The notes under the pieces: model-generated
What the model was told of the DNA's origin: nothing
Database searches by the model: none
Seen by the model: only the letters and a program-made list of their open reading frames with translations
Program-made: the position numbers and the translations under genes
NCBI GenBank assembly: GCA_013396635.1
Contig: WBMW01005516.1
Coordinates: 125,561 to 189,560, forward strand
From: Penelope pileata
Taxonomy: Eukaryota; Chordata; Aves; Galliformes; Cracidae
DNA: 64,000 nucleotides
Direction: 5' to 3'
In this document: positions 25,262 to 38,054 of the stretch, piece by piece
Numbering within the stretch: the stretch's first letter is position 1
Layout of the letters: each line of letters begins with the position of its first letter

Positions 25262-27018
25262 AATAGACAGATACAAATCTTATAAATTTTTTTATATTAG
25301 AAATGTTATCCAGGGCCAAATCCTGCCATTGTTATTCATCTGTGTTTCTACTTAGCCTGAGGCTTCTCACGTTCACTGGAGTAGTATATTATATTAAAAG
25401 TCCTTGTGTATAATTGCATGCAAAATAAAGTCCATTGATGTGCAAGTGTTTGAGCCTTAAATAGTCAAAAAAAACTTTTCCTGAGAATTAGGCCAAAAGA
25501 AAAGGTGATGGTTCTGCTTGAAATAATAACTTCAATGTATCTATTATACACAAAGAGCCTTGTTAATATGACATTCACGTTATTTCTAATTAAAAAATTC
25601 AGAAATCTACATCTCTGAGCTTTTCTGTAGTGCCCATCTTCCCTGCTTCTGAGAAAATAATAGTTTGTTGTATTTAGTATGAGGTCTGCCAGTGTTATCT
25701 CTAGAATATGGGAAATGGTGTTTTAATAAAGTGTGCTACAGAACTCTGAAAGCACTTGATTCTATATTTACATCTCTGAACAAGTTCACTTTGACTCATA
25801 GCTCCTTAATTAGAGGCATAGTCGTTTTCTTTTCTGTAGGGCATTTTTTCACCCTCACAATACAAGCATACATTTGGTAACTAATACTAGCAATTAGCCT
25901 CATCTGCTATGTAAATGAGTGCGATTGCAATTAAATACTTTAGTGGGCCCAAAGGGAAAACATGCAATCATTACAAAGGAAGTAGAAGTACATGGTAAAG
26001 AGACTTTTAGGAGTGTTAGCAGAAGTGTTTTTTCCCTATGGTGACTACCATCCTTCCCATTGTTAGTTATTTCTTGGCTGTTTAGAACCTGGTTCAAAGG
26101 ATATTTATCTCTTTTTCATTGAGAAATGTAAAAACCATGGAACAAAAAATGATGTGTTTGATGAAGAAAAGAGAAATTATCTCCAAAGTATTCACAGAAT
26201 TTTGTGGTGAGCATATGAGCACCACAAAAAAGGATATCAGAAACGGCACTGGGAAGTTCCTGGATTTGGTTTGTTCTCAAAGATCTGTTGAAATCAATGG
26301 CAATGACAGTTTTACACCAGCTCAATATTTGTGTCACTGAATATGTCTACATTATTTTCTGTCTTCCACAAGAGCTGTCAGCAGCATACTTTCAGGCAGC
26401 CTGTCTGGATGTTGTTTGATAGTATGCTAAACACAGCATAGATATTCCAGCAGAGCTCAACCCACTGAACTTGGGCTTGATGTCTGAACAAACTGCAAAG
26501 CTAATCTTGAGTGAGTCCACTTAAAAGCTAGTACAGACGTGGATAAATCTCAGTGGTGTAAAGTAAATATCACTCAAATTTCTCCTTTGAAATTATTTAT
26601 CTCTAATTTCTTCTGTTAGTAATAGAACAATCTGTTAAATCTAAGTTGCCTGAAGTATCTGAAAGAGCTGAAGTGATGAATTTCCATTTATTATTTGGAA
26701 ATGCCTGATGAGATCTGAGGCAGCCTGGCCAGAGCAGAAGATGATAAAAATGTCTCATTTCCTAAGAACAATTACACCCTCATTAGATAAGGGGTATAAC
26801 TGAGTTACTTATTTTGGCTTTAAGAAGCTCTTAAGGGTGCTTGGAAATATTTACTCTTTCTCAAATGGGCACTGCAGCAAAAGATTTCCATGAGCTCTTT
26901 CTTTAAAATTGTGCAATGCAGTGCAAGTCCTACTAGTTTCATTCAGAGTCTGCTAGGAAAAATACATAAAGAAAGTCTTGAGTGTAAACAACTGTTCCAA
27001 AGTTCTCACAAACTATGT
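25261..27018. other. AT-rich non-coding stretch
   Basis: No gene was recognised. Around 26116-26340 there are open frames of 73 codons on both strands over the same bases, which is a sign of chance. Confidence 0.55.
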
Positions 27019-27125
27019 AGGTTGCTCTGAAAGTAATGCCTCCTATTTATTACCATGGAAACTACAACAGCTACAAAGAGCACAATAACACTATTTGATA
27101 GAGGAAATTCTCAGCTGCAAAACAC

Positions 27126-27182
27126 TTTTTTTNNNNNNNNNNNNNNNNNNNNNNNNNNNNNNNNNNNNNNNTTTTTTTTTTT
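27126..27182. other. Assembly gap (39 N) inside a poly-T run
   Basis: Ns occupy 27133-27171. Seven Ts precede and eleven follow, so the unresolved bases are probably a long homopolymer. The sister mariner copies have only about a dozen ordinary bases at the matching place (for example near 59155), so the T-run is an expansion specific to this copy. Confidence 0.97.
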
Positions 27183-27185
27183 AAC

Positions 27186-27473
27186 AATATAGTTACCACC
27201 ATTAGATATATATTTTTTTGTCAGTGATGGACAGGAGGCTCCATGCCATACTCGTAAAAACCTGCATGGCCATCCAGAACGTGACTTGTCTTTCACATTG
27301 CTGTTGCCGCTGCTGAAATGCACCCCCCACTGCTTCACTGTGCTCACATCCACTTTTTGGTCTCCATAAACATTCAACAAGCATTGATGAATGTCAATGG
27401 GTGCCATTTTTTCAGCATGTTGGAGTTCCATTACACGCCTTTGGTTCATGCGCACTTTCATGTCAGATGCCAT
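27186..27473 (-). pseudogene. Mariner transposase remnant (N- and C-terminal ends joined)
   Basis: The minus-strand frame starts MASDMKVRMNQRRVMEL at 27473. It continues with a recognisable HAEKMAPIDIH and VDVSTVKQW segment typical of mariner DNA-binding domains. After SGWPC the frame passes straight into sequence related to the C-terminal tail and NGGNYIV. No DETW, HDN or SPDLAPSD catalytic motif is present. The product would at most be a DNA-binding fragment, and I do not expect it to be made. The poly-T and gap region follows at the 3' side. Confidence 0.85.
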
Positions 27474-27637
27474 TGTGTCAGACTGCCCCTTTGCTGCCAT
27501 CTGTCACGTGGCAACAAAATGGAATGGAACATTGGCAGGAAGGTTCAACCTCTATTGCCATACCACCAATATCCACCTCTGATACAGGTGTTGTGGGCCA
27601 ACAGGATAAAATAGGAGGCATTACATTCAGAGCAGCC

Positions 27638-30600
27638 CTCATATTTAGTGTGATTCAGAAATGTAATGAAAAATCAACTGTTTGGTATGGATGTTTCTTC
27701 ATGTTCTGTTTTATGAATGAAAGCACTCATGATTACTTCAAATATGGTTTAAGTTTCAATAGTTGGCAGATTGGTACCTGTTGAGTAAAATATTATTTCC
27801 TAAATTCAAAGGTAATTTATTTGTTAAGATTTCAAGATGACAGCCTGCTTGCATAAACATGCTTTTATGCTGTCTTCCATAAGGAGATATATTTTGTTCA
27901 TTTATTAGAAGTAACAAACAAGTAACTACTGAGTATTTGAAGAAATGGGCTTTCTAGGGCCAAAACTATGAGATTTAGCAAGTTGGGTGGGGTTGCATTT
28001 TACCCTTGCACTTTGAATTTCATTTTAGAGCTTCTGGACACGAAAAAGTGATCGCTGAAATTTCTTCTATGGTTGATTTACAAGTCAGCTTAGGAAAGTC
28101 TATCATGTTCTTAAGAGATGTAACTGTCTTGTTAAATAATGCAATTATTATTTGACATAATTATTTGGATTTTCATCTTCAAGGGTGGCTATCAATACAG
28201 CAGCTGAGTTTAGACTCATTTATCCATATGACAGCTAAGAGCTGTTCCTTATTGAATATTACTATCCAAAACTATCCTATATTCTGCAAGGAAATATTTG
28301 GTGGTTTAGAGGTTTTAAGGTAAATGTGTTTATTAAAGATAGACTTTCACAATTTAATATGAGACGCTTTTAATAACTCATGTATATGTGTGGGTAGAGA
28401 ATACGAATAGAATGTGGTTACACAGCAGTATATATATTTTTAAAAATAAAATAATTCTTTAGAATAGAAATACTAGCTTCAAGACACCAAAACAAGATTC
28501 AGAAAAGGAACAGACTTCTTGGAGGACTCAGAATTCAGAAGTAATAAAACAATGGTTAGGGTTCACCATATTGCTTTGATGAGTAGCCCTAGCAATTGTT
28601 TTCTATTCCAGGGATCTTTAAGATCTTCCTCTGTTTAATGTTATGTTACTTGCAGGCGCAACACATCCTTGGAATTAAACATTTTTCCATAAAATTTGAG
28701 TTTTATTAATAGTGATGAAGCAATTTAATTCAGTGTTATTGGATTGGGACTGTGAAATGTTATTTAAAGGAACTGGAATATAGGCCACAACCTAGACTGT
28801 AATTTTTAGGAAAGGATTGGAGCAAAAATGTCAGCTATAAACCCCATACTTAACATATGTCTGTTCTGTGTGAACTTGTATTCACCTTAGCCCTATGGAG
28901 CACAAACTTCTTCCAGCCAGCTGCAATGCTCAGCCTGTTTGTAACCTCCTGGTAAGTGGAATTGTTTCAGCCTTTCCCCTGAAGAAAGCAAAACATAAAC
29001 ACGAGACACATTAAAATGGAAACAGGATCCTCGTCCTTTCTGTTTATCAGTTTTATTTAGCAGTGACCTTTAACCCTCATTAAGATACTTTGGAAAGTTT
29101 GGGACTTTTTTTTGTGTAGCTCACTGTGGGAATATTTAGGTTTGTTACCTTGTTTTTCTCTTCAAAAATGTCTAAATGCCTTAGGGCAGTTGTGTAAAAA
29201 AATAAAATAATAAAACACATTACGTTATCTAAAAAGAAAAATGGCTGCAGAGAATATTTCATAAAATATGCTTGGAGCATCATTGCATAGAAATAAAGCA
29301 AACATTGACACCCAGATTTTACTTAAGAAAAGTGACAATGCACATCAAAGGTTTGTCGAGCGCAAAACATACATTTGTACATGCATTAAAGGGTGCTGGC
29401 CCAAAAACGTATGTTGATGTACAGAAAATATTAAGTGCAGTTTTTTGTCTATGTAAATGTGACTCAGATTAATAAATTCAAAAATAGTGCGCTGGAATTT
29501 GTTTAACAATTTGCAATATGTGTCAACAATTAGTCATGAACTCTGATTTGTTTACCCTAGAAGGTTCCTGACCTGTAGACAAACGTGTGCATACATGAGA
29601 AATATGCACAGATATGCTTAACAGTGCTACAAGATCCAGTGTTAAAAATTCTGCCTAAGGAAGTTTTGAAAGTATGTCTGTTCTTTCCAGCCTTTCAACA
29701 GAAAATTCTTTCACTTACATTAAAAAATTGGTCATGCTTCCTCTGATTTAAATGTAAGAGGAGCTATACTGAAATACATGTAACTCATGCTTCTGGAAAA
29801 AATGAAAAATGCCACTGCTTTATGCTTAAAGACTGAGGATTTCTGTGGTTGATGGTGTTGTTTGTCTTGCTGCTCTTCTGTTTTTGTATGTAAGAATCAG
29901 CAAAAGAATAGGTGTTAGTCAAATCTTTTCAGAAAGTGCATTTCAGTTTCCTTTTATTAAGTGAAATAAACTCATCAGAAAGAATAATATTATCATTTTT
30001 CTGTGACTTGAATAAAACATATTCTTAAGGTGTTAAAATTTCTCCATGAGACTCTTCTCATAAAATAGCTAGAAAGTTTGTTTCTGTGTTTGTCAGTCAC
30101 TGGAATTATAAATTATCACTATTTTAAATCCTGCTAAAAAACTCATTTTGAAGAAAGCCTTTTTATTCCACTTTCTTTGAAAAGTAATTGTATTCAAAAT
30201 ATCTCCCTGAAGTTCTCAATTTAATTTTTCCAGTTATTTTCATTTGTCCTTTATCCTGTCCCTTTATAATGTGGAAGTGAACAAAAAAAGTAATATAAGA
30301 AGACAGCTGTGAGAAAAATGAATGAAAAAAGAATTCAAAACATCTTTCAGCTTCCATTTATGTATCAGATAGCGGGATCATTCCAGATTCCATTCCAATA
30401 CAAGCTTTTAGATGGAGTCATTTCTATTGGTGTGAAATGCTTTATTTTCCTAATTTCTGAAACTGTAAGATATTTCCCACAGATGGAGTTTTGTAGTATT
30501 TGTTTGAAGTGATGAAAATTCACTCCATTTTTGCTGATTTATCTGAATAGCTAAATGTTTTATTGCTAGAACTGTACTTCTCATGTCCTTCTCAAAAGTT

Positions 30601-32655
30601 TTTGGTTTAGGTATGTATTAGCTCTAATATTTGTCTTATTTCATGTGATTAAATGAAGGAAAAACATGCTATGTCATATTTTGAGAATTAAATTGTTGAT
30701 TGGAGCTTTTAATCTGATTAATTTCCCTGCTTCTTTTGTGAAGATAAACTAATAACATGCATTCATCTATTCTTATTACAGTGAAATTAGGAATCAGTTT
30801 GACCCTGTGGGTCAAAATTTGACAAATTAAACACCTGATGTTAAGTAGCTTCTGAAAACTGATGTTCATTGGCCACAGTTTCATTTTTTCACTAATAAGC
30901 TACAGCCTTCCAGATTAAGTATAGATCGTCGTAATCCATAAATTTTTTGTCCATTAGTGGTAGCATTTTCGCTTTTAAACTCTTCTGATATTCGATGGCA
31001 AAGACATAATTCTTTGTCAATGATTTTATAAGTTGAAGTTATTTCAGAAAGAAAAAATCAAAACTCCTCTGAACATTAAAAAGGTGACCTTGTCAAATTG
31101 AGGTGTTCTTACTTCAATTAAATCCAAAGTCAGCTGATCCCAAAGGAAATACTGAAATGTATAATGGTAGCAAGTACAAGAACGCTTTGCAAAAATAGTT
31201 AAAAAAGTCTTTTATGCTATGCTAGGGTTTTTTGTTTTTGTTTTTTAAAGGAAGGCTTTACCTTTTTACCTTCATATTAGTAGCCATTTATGAGGTCGTT
31301 TTGGAGTGTACTGTTGCATAAAACATGAGGTCAGTAAGTAAGGCTGATTAAATTTTAGTAGGAGCAAAAGTCACCAAAAGGTTTTTACTTTCATCCTACC
31401 CAGTCTAAAATAGTGATACAATACACCATTAATAGCCTTGGAATTGCTAATTATTTCAACATGAATAGCAGTATCACTGCTGTCAGTTTAATTTAATACC
31501 CTCCTGAGGATCCTTGAAGAATGCATGATTACTTTTATTATTTTGTGGTTTCAGGAACAAAAACTGAACGCGCAAACACAACGCAAAAATGGAAAGAGTA
31601 GATTGAACAATAGTACTTGCATTAGTCTGGTTGAGAATTTTTCTGTGGAAACTTTCCATTAGAAAATACATTTCAATTCACTTAAAATAATTTCAGAGGA
31701 ACATAACTTTCAAATAATTTTTCTTGGAAAGTAGACAGCATTTTTCATTTTTACTATTTTATTTGAAACCCTTTTTTTATCATCTTAATTCGTTTTATTT
31801 TGAGTGCTTGGGCTGCTTTTGTATTAATAAGAAAAAACAATTTTATTGTAACTAAATGTTTAAATGAACCTGAATCTTATTTTTCACGTGAATTTTAAAA
31901 TTCGGGAATTTTGTTCAAGTTTGTCTTAGAAAAATCCTGATATTCTCTTTGAAGCTAACAGTTTTTTTCCCGCTAGCGTAATTCTGTATTTCACCATATA
32001 AGAACAATTAAAGTTTTAAAAAAGATATGTTTTAGGTTTACAATTATACAGCACATCTAAAATTTGTGAAATACTCTCTCGTTCTATTAAGTTAAAGAGT
32101 ACATTAGTACTTCCAAAGTCCAACTAGGCTAAAAAATGAAGCTGAGTTTTTAGTCAATAATCCAACTGTGTTTCTCAGTAAATAATATTCTGTCCATTAT
32201 ACGAATGGATTACTTTCTTACGTAGCCTCTAATTTAGAGTGTTGTCAATTCTGTTTTTGATATTTCTGGAACTCTAGTTATCTAAGTGGCTTTGAGAGTA
32301 CAGCAAACCATTCATTGTGCTGACACTCAAGATTTAAAAAACTGATGACGTAGAGGTTATATTCTCACAGAGGTACAACAGAATTTTATTAAATATATCT
32401 TACCAAAAAAAATAGATTTAAATTTCTAATGAAAGTGGTGTCCAATTAATGTTTATTCATCACAGTTTAGTAGATTTTGCATCATGAAATGATTTTGAGC
32501 TTTAAGATTTTTACTTGTTAGGCTGATAGTTTTGCTATAAAATTTCTCTCCTGCTTATTTTCAATCAAGGAAGACAAAAGAAACAAAACAAAAAACAGTT
32601 GATGGTTTCAATACAGCTTTTTTTTCTTTTTTCATCTATCTACAAATAGGATCAT
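27638..32655. other. AT-rich non-coding stretch
   Basis: Five kilobases with no gene, RNA or transposon that I recognise. Open frames stay below 75 codons apart from the shadow of the mariner remnant at the left edge. Confidence 0.6.
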
Positions 32656-32905
32656 AAAATTATAGAATCATAGAATGGTTTGTGTTGGAGGTGGTCCCTC
32701 AAAATCGTGTGTTCCAATTCCCCTGTCATGAACAGGGACATTTTTCAGCAGATAAGTTACTCAAAGCCCCATCCAGCCTGACATTGAACACTTACAGAGA
32801 TGGGACATTCGTAGTTTCTCTGAGCAACCTGTTCCACTGTCTTGCCACCCTCATCATGGAAAATTTCTTCTGTATGTCCAATCTATATCTATCCTCTTTC
32901 AGTCT
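32656..32905 (-). repeat. CR1 LINE 3' fragment
   Basis: On the plus strand TAGAATCATAGAATGGTTTG is followed by the reversed CR1 3' UTR. The landmarks CAAAGCCCCATCCAGCCTGA, CAACCTGTTCCACTG and a reversed end of the ORF2 region (AATTTCTTCTGTATGTCCAA) can be seen in order. About 250 bp survive. The divergence is clearly greater than in the 38-kb and 45-kb copies, so this is an older insertion. Confidence 0.93.
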
Positions 32906-34171
32906 CGAGCAAGCATAATGATGAATCTCATTGTAAGGATGTTATCTGCCAGCATTTAATGCTTGTATAAGAACAGGCTTAAAGTGGTTTTACTTGTAGA
33001 TCCACCCTATTGGACCCTATTTGGTTTTGAAAAGGTTCATCACTTTGATGTGTTGCTACGCAAATAGTTATGGAAGAGAATTTTTTGCGAATTCAGTAAA
33101 ATGAAAAAATTGATGATCAAAATCACATTCTGAAAATATTAACACAAATCCTAAGTCCAAGAAAACTATATTTCAATTCAATATGGGGAAAAATGGTGCA
33201 ATGAAGAATCAGCTATATATGCCCTGGAAAGATCTTTCCTAAATAGTTCACACTAGAGTTAGATGAAATAAAGGAGTAATTAAATTATTTCTTTTCCAAC
33301 TGAACAGTCACTCACCAACCCACCCATGCAAACTTCAGAGCAATAATGAAATAGCTGAAACATCTGCAGAAATGATATGGTTGCTTAGTTTATTACTCTG
33401 CATTGATCTTAGATACCACACGTTAAGATTTTTCAACTGGTGGATTTCCACCATAGACATGAAGTATAATTAGTCATTATGGCAGAGATGTTTTGAGTTC
33501 CCAGAGAATCTCAGTACAAAGAGAAGAAAGTACTTTTAATTCCAGTGCAACACCTGATCCAATCATTTTCCCTAATATTTCTCACCCACCCACACTACGA
33601 GATGCCTAGATGTGTTGCCTAATACAAAAGTCCAGCATAGCAAAGAAAGAGGCTGTCACAGAACCATCTGGCCATTTCTTAATGTGCAATAGAAAGCTAT
33701 CACAATGAGAAAACTGCCTTCTTTCAGTAATCCAATGGACATTGTGAGCTAGTAATTGCTTAAAAACTGAGTATGGTTTCTGTTTCCAGAACTTGCCCTT
33801 CTGATTTCACAGTAAAGCAACACTTACTTTGACTATCACATCTTTATATAAATTTTCATGAGCAGATGAATAAATGTATGTTCCTAACCTAAGATACTTT
33901 CAGTATTCCATATCAAAATAAATACGTTTTTTGTATTTTAACTGATATTATTCTTTCCATCCTCAATTACATTGTTATAGGTTTCAGTGACTCTGAGACT
34001 TCACACAAAGCTTGTATCTTGAGGAGCTTCTCGGAGGACTTTATTATGCTGCTTGAGAAGTGAAAAATCTGATTCTTCTGTGAGCCAGGCATCTCAGCTG
34101 GTGAGGCTTTTCCATAAATATGTATTTATCTATAAATATATATTTTTAAGAACCATAAATTTAATCATATG

Positions 34172-34204
34172 GTACTGTGGAGGTACTATGGAGGTAACAT
34201 GGAG
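34172..34204. repeat. 11-bp imperfect tandem repeat, 3 copies
   Basis: GTACTGTGGAG, GTACTATGGAG and GTAACATGGAG follow each other without a gap. Confidence 0.85.
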
Positions 34205-35094
34205 GTTAAGCTTGAGTGATAAACGTTCAGATTATCTTGTTTTTTTAAACTGCGGAACAAGTATCTACCAGCCTAGTATACAAAATACTATCTGAAAAAA
34301 GATCATGATAAATAGCTATTTGATCCACTGGTTATTGAAGTCATTCTTTTTTTTTGTCTTTAATAATCACAGGATCAGACTATCAGTAGAACAGAAACAT
34401 GGGTCATACCTTCATGGCTTCTGTTCAAGTTGATTGAAATTCCCATCAGTTTCACAATTATACTTGCCTGTCTATAGGTTATTCCTCTCTCTGCTCCTTT
34501 GACTAGACTGGAGTTTAGCATGCAGATGTGAATAGTGAGAAGTAATGTGTATTATTTATCAATCTTCCACTGTGTTTGTTAGAAAGTCTTTATGCATTCA
34601 GATTTCCCTTCTTCTGGTAAAAATTGTTAATACTTTATCGTCAGGAACCACAAAGGTCATTATTCTGTAAAATTACTAGTGGCAAGTAGAGAAAACAAAA
34701 TCAATTCATTCTTGAACTTTTATATAAAAGTTGCAACTGAAGTCATTAAAATAAAATTTGAGGTATTACGCAGTTAAGACTGCGATATGTCAGTATGAGT
34801 TTTATGTGTTGTTTGACCAATTTCAGCTAATTTTACATATAAGAACCACGCCTTTCAGTCATGAAGGGCATAGGAGCATCCATCTGTAGCTATGGAATGA
34901 ACATGAAGATTTTTAGGTTACTACACAGGTATGCTGAGGAGCTGATCTGGTAGAACATTTTCATGATTACATATTTTAATGATGACTGGGCAAGCATTTT
35001 GTGATTTGATGCAGCTTCTGGCAAAGTGAATGAATGCCAAAGTTGCCAGAGCATCAAAGGAAACATTTTTAATTTAAGTACTCATGCTGAGATG

Positions 35095-35240
35095 CAACTG
35101 TGCCAATACATGCATATTTATTTAATCTGGCCAGGAGGTAAATGTGTAGCTAATTAAATCATAGTAGTCTTGGCAAAGTTTTGATTCTAAAGGCCTGGGT
35201 TGTCATGGGCTTAACTGAGATGATTTTGGTGGATCTAGAA
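35095..35240. promoter_or_regulatory. Possible conserved non-coding element
   Basis: A stretch of mixed composition contains ATGCATATTTATTTAATC, TGGCCAGGAGG and AGCTAATTAAATCATAG in close succession. It holds POU/octamer-like and homeodomain cores without simple-repeat character. It is suggested only by composition and motif clustering, and I cannot test conservation. Confidence 0.2.
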
Positions 35241-36152
35241 ACAATTTACAAATAAAATAACCCTAGGCAATATTGTACTTGGACACTTCAATAACCTGGT
35301 AGTTTGTTTACAAAGAGATCAGGATAGGTTCTACCAGTTGGCATAGCATAGCTCAAGAAAGTCGTACTCACACTGGTATTTCCATACACTTCTGTGTTTT
35401 AGTTCAGGCACATACTGGAGGTTGCACTGGGATTTGCTGTGACCAGTGTGATCTTAAGAAAAATAAGATAGACAGTAGTTTAGTGATCCACATTAGCTGA
35501 ATTTTAAACAGGATCCAGGAATGTTTCAGCATCCCAGAAATCGTTGACAACAGTTTCTTAACCAGCACATGACATGAATAATTCAGTCTCAAAAAGTCCA
35601 CCTCTGTGGAAGTAAAGGTACAGTAAGTTTCCTGACCGTTCACTTCTCTGTGGGACTTCTGCAATTTGATGGATGTTGTATTATTTTGCTTTGTTTTCTG
35701 AGATGAATGTCTGTGCTCTAGAAACTTCACTGAGACACTGCTTACCCTTACGTAGGCCAGTGGTTGACTGGCAGCTGCTTTTCAATTCCAGGACCAAATG
35801 TTAAACAAGTGAAAGTCTGCATTAATGTTATTTATTATTATTGTAATTTACACCCACTTTGAAGAATCTTTATTACGCTAGGCACGCAGAAAAAGTACTG
35901 TATTGAAAATTAGAATTTGTAGTAAGTTTATTCTACTTATATACACCTCAAAGCCATGCACTCGGGTGCCTACGTTTGATGGCTTTGTAAACACTCCTAG
36001 GTAGACAGCATAACCAACCTCAAGCTTTGAAAGAGTTAGTTCTCATATTCTTCTTTATGCAAACACTGAGTTTAAATTCATGAAATTTAAAAATAAATGA
36101 ATAACAATAAGGTTTTTATTATTATTATTTTGGCATTTGGGCCTTAGGGCAC

Positions 36153-36169
36153 TTTTTTTTTTTTTTTTT
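36153..36169. repeat. Poly-T run
   Basis: Seventeen consecutive T follow an (ATT)n run at 36117-36130. It is simple sequence with no adjacent retroelement body. Confidence 0.9.
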
Positions 36170-37719
36170 AATTTAGCCCATGATCAAGAGGGCAAGAAAT
36201 ATCATTAACAAAATAAACAAAAGAAAACTGAGTTTACACACTGACATAAAAATATGACTATGGAAACAGGAAGTTTAAGAAATGCGTAAAATCAATCAAG
36301 ACTCACATTAAACTCAGGAGAGCTGGAGAATGGAAAATATCCCACTTCAGTGGGATTTTTTATCCCTTTTATTGGGATCTTATTTTACCACTTCTTCCAT
36401 GGAGTGTAGTTAGTAAATTGGTCACTAAAGTTTTCATCCCCCTTGAGCAGGCTGCAAGGAAGTGTCCACACCAGACTGTACTCAGATCAACTTACTGCAA
36501 AGGAATTTAACGGAGTGAAAGATGGAAGGAGGGAGAAATGATTGAACATAAATTAAACAAATAAATCTCTCTATGGCCCCCTATAACCCAAAATAAAACT
36601 GAAAATGTTTTTTTCTTTCAATTTGCCTATATGATTTTTTATTTTTACCTTTTTTAAAGCCTTACAGTACAGAATGTGTTCTCAGACAAGCAGTCATACA
36701 GTGAGTTATTCTGAATAAAACTGTTGATTAACCAGAAAAAAAAAATCAAACTGAGCTCCAGTATCATTATTCCCTGGTCCAAGACTTTCAGCTTGTTTAT
36801 TTAGTGTCACCCATAGTCTGTCATGGCTGACCTAAAACTATCAGAAACAGCCACAATTGCAGCCAAGCATAAACAAAAAATCTGAACTGAAGGTGCAAGG
36901 GGATTGCCATTCTAGAGATAAGATCTATTTCTGTAATAGCCCTTGATTATGATGACCAAAGGGAAAAAAAAACAGCAAATATACAGATGCACTTCTGTTT
37001 ATTTATACATGAAGGGAGGGAAACATATAATTTACAAAGAGAAAGGCATATAGGGAATAGGGTTTCATTACATGTCAGTGTTTCTCAACAGTTTATAAAA
37101 CATGATTTTGTGAAAGTAGAGGTTTGTTTGTGGTCTTCTCTGTTTGCTTAATGACATTTTGTAAAGTGCTAAAAATCACATGGAGGTAACGGAGAAAGAA
37201 TCTGCCAGATGGTTGTCTGTTGGTAGAGTGTTTTTCACCCTTCCTTCCACCTACAGCACAGAAGCCTTAGTTTTACACTGAAAACAGATTTGCATTAGAG
37301 AACATCACATATGAATACAAGCCCAATATATTATGCTTCAGGTGTGTGAAAGACGTGTAAATTGCTGGTGACACAGCTAATGAAGGGGACATGTATGTGA
37401 CAAAAATTGACCTGTTATTTGAAAGAGTTAGTTACACTGGGCTTTTTGTTCTTTATGGTGTGATTTTGAGACAGTTTTCAATTTTTCATTTTGATCGGAT
37501 TCTCTTAATTTGTAGGGTTTTCTATAAAAGTAAGGATATTTAAAGATCTCAGTACATAACAAGTTCTTTTGTGCGGGGAGAAATTGCTTGTACTCTGCAG
37601 AGCCATGCCAGTGACTTGGTCACTGTCATTTTAAAGGTCAGTTTCCTCTCTTTAGCTGTAGGGTTAAAAAGATCTCTTTAATTCTCAGTATGTTACAGAC
37701 TTTCACTCATTATTATCAA

Positions 37720-37735
37720 CATATATATATATATA
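37720..37735. repeat. (AT)n microsatellite with duplicated flank
   Basis: About eight AT units. TTATCAAC occurs before it (near 37713) and twice after it (near 37750 and 37765), which suggests a small local duplication around the array. Confidence 0.8.
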
Positions 37736-38054
37736 ACATATATCATCATTATCAACACTCATATTATCAACACAGTCTTCAAAGTTCAAAAACGTGGTAT
37801 TTGTGCTGCTTTGCACTTTTAAAAAAAGTTTGTACAACAAGTTACGGAGAGAAGAACAGGAACTAAATGACTATACTTGTTTCTTTTATTTTCAAAATGT
37901 GAAAACTCAATAGTTTATTGGTAAACAACAGTTGTGAGAAGTTTTCTAAATGTGTTCCCTTCAGAAATGTCTTTGATTTGACACATCTCTTAAACACTCC
38001 TGAAGATGTATCTTTATGATTTTTATAGTAAACTTTACCTTAAAAATGTAGTGG

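Larger units (their letters stand above)
27019..27637 (-). mobile_element. Internally deleted mariner (Galluhop type), copy A
   Basis: Both ends carry terminal inverted repeats: GTTGCTCTGAAAGTAATGCC at the left and the inverse, with GGAGGCATTACATTCAGAGC, at the right. Read on the minus strand, the interior begins with the transposase N-terminal helix-turn-helix region. It then jumps at a GGCCATGCAG junction (about 27261-27270) directly to the extreme C-terminal part. The whole D34D catalytic core is missing. Mariners are usually about 1.3 kb, and this copy is about 0.62 kb including 39 Ns. It cannot move itself. The same junction occurs in the copy at 52530-53066, so this is a non-autonomous derivative that probably moved in trans. 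Confidence 0.9.
32906..38054. other. AT-rich non-coding stretch with simple repeats
   Basis: No gene was recognised. It contains a three-unit 11-bp repeat (34172-34204), an (ATT)n run near 36117-36130, a 17-T run at 36153-36169 and an (AT)n run at 37720-37735. The part around 35095-35240 is listed separately as a possible regulatory element. The 108-codon minus-strand frame at 35404-35730 has no motif. Confidence 0.55.

Noticed and set aside
27401..27784. 127-codon plus-strand open frame
   Set aside because: It lies antisense to the mariner transposase remnant and runs on into flanking DNA, so it is a shadow.
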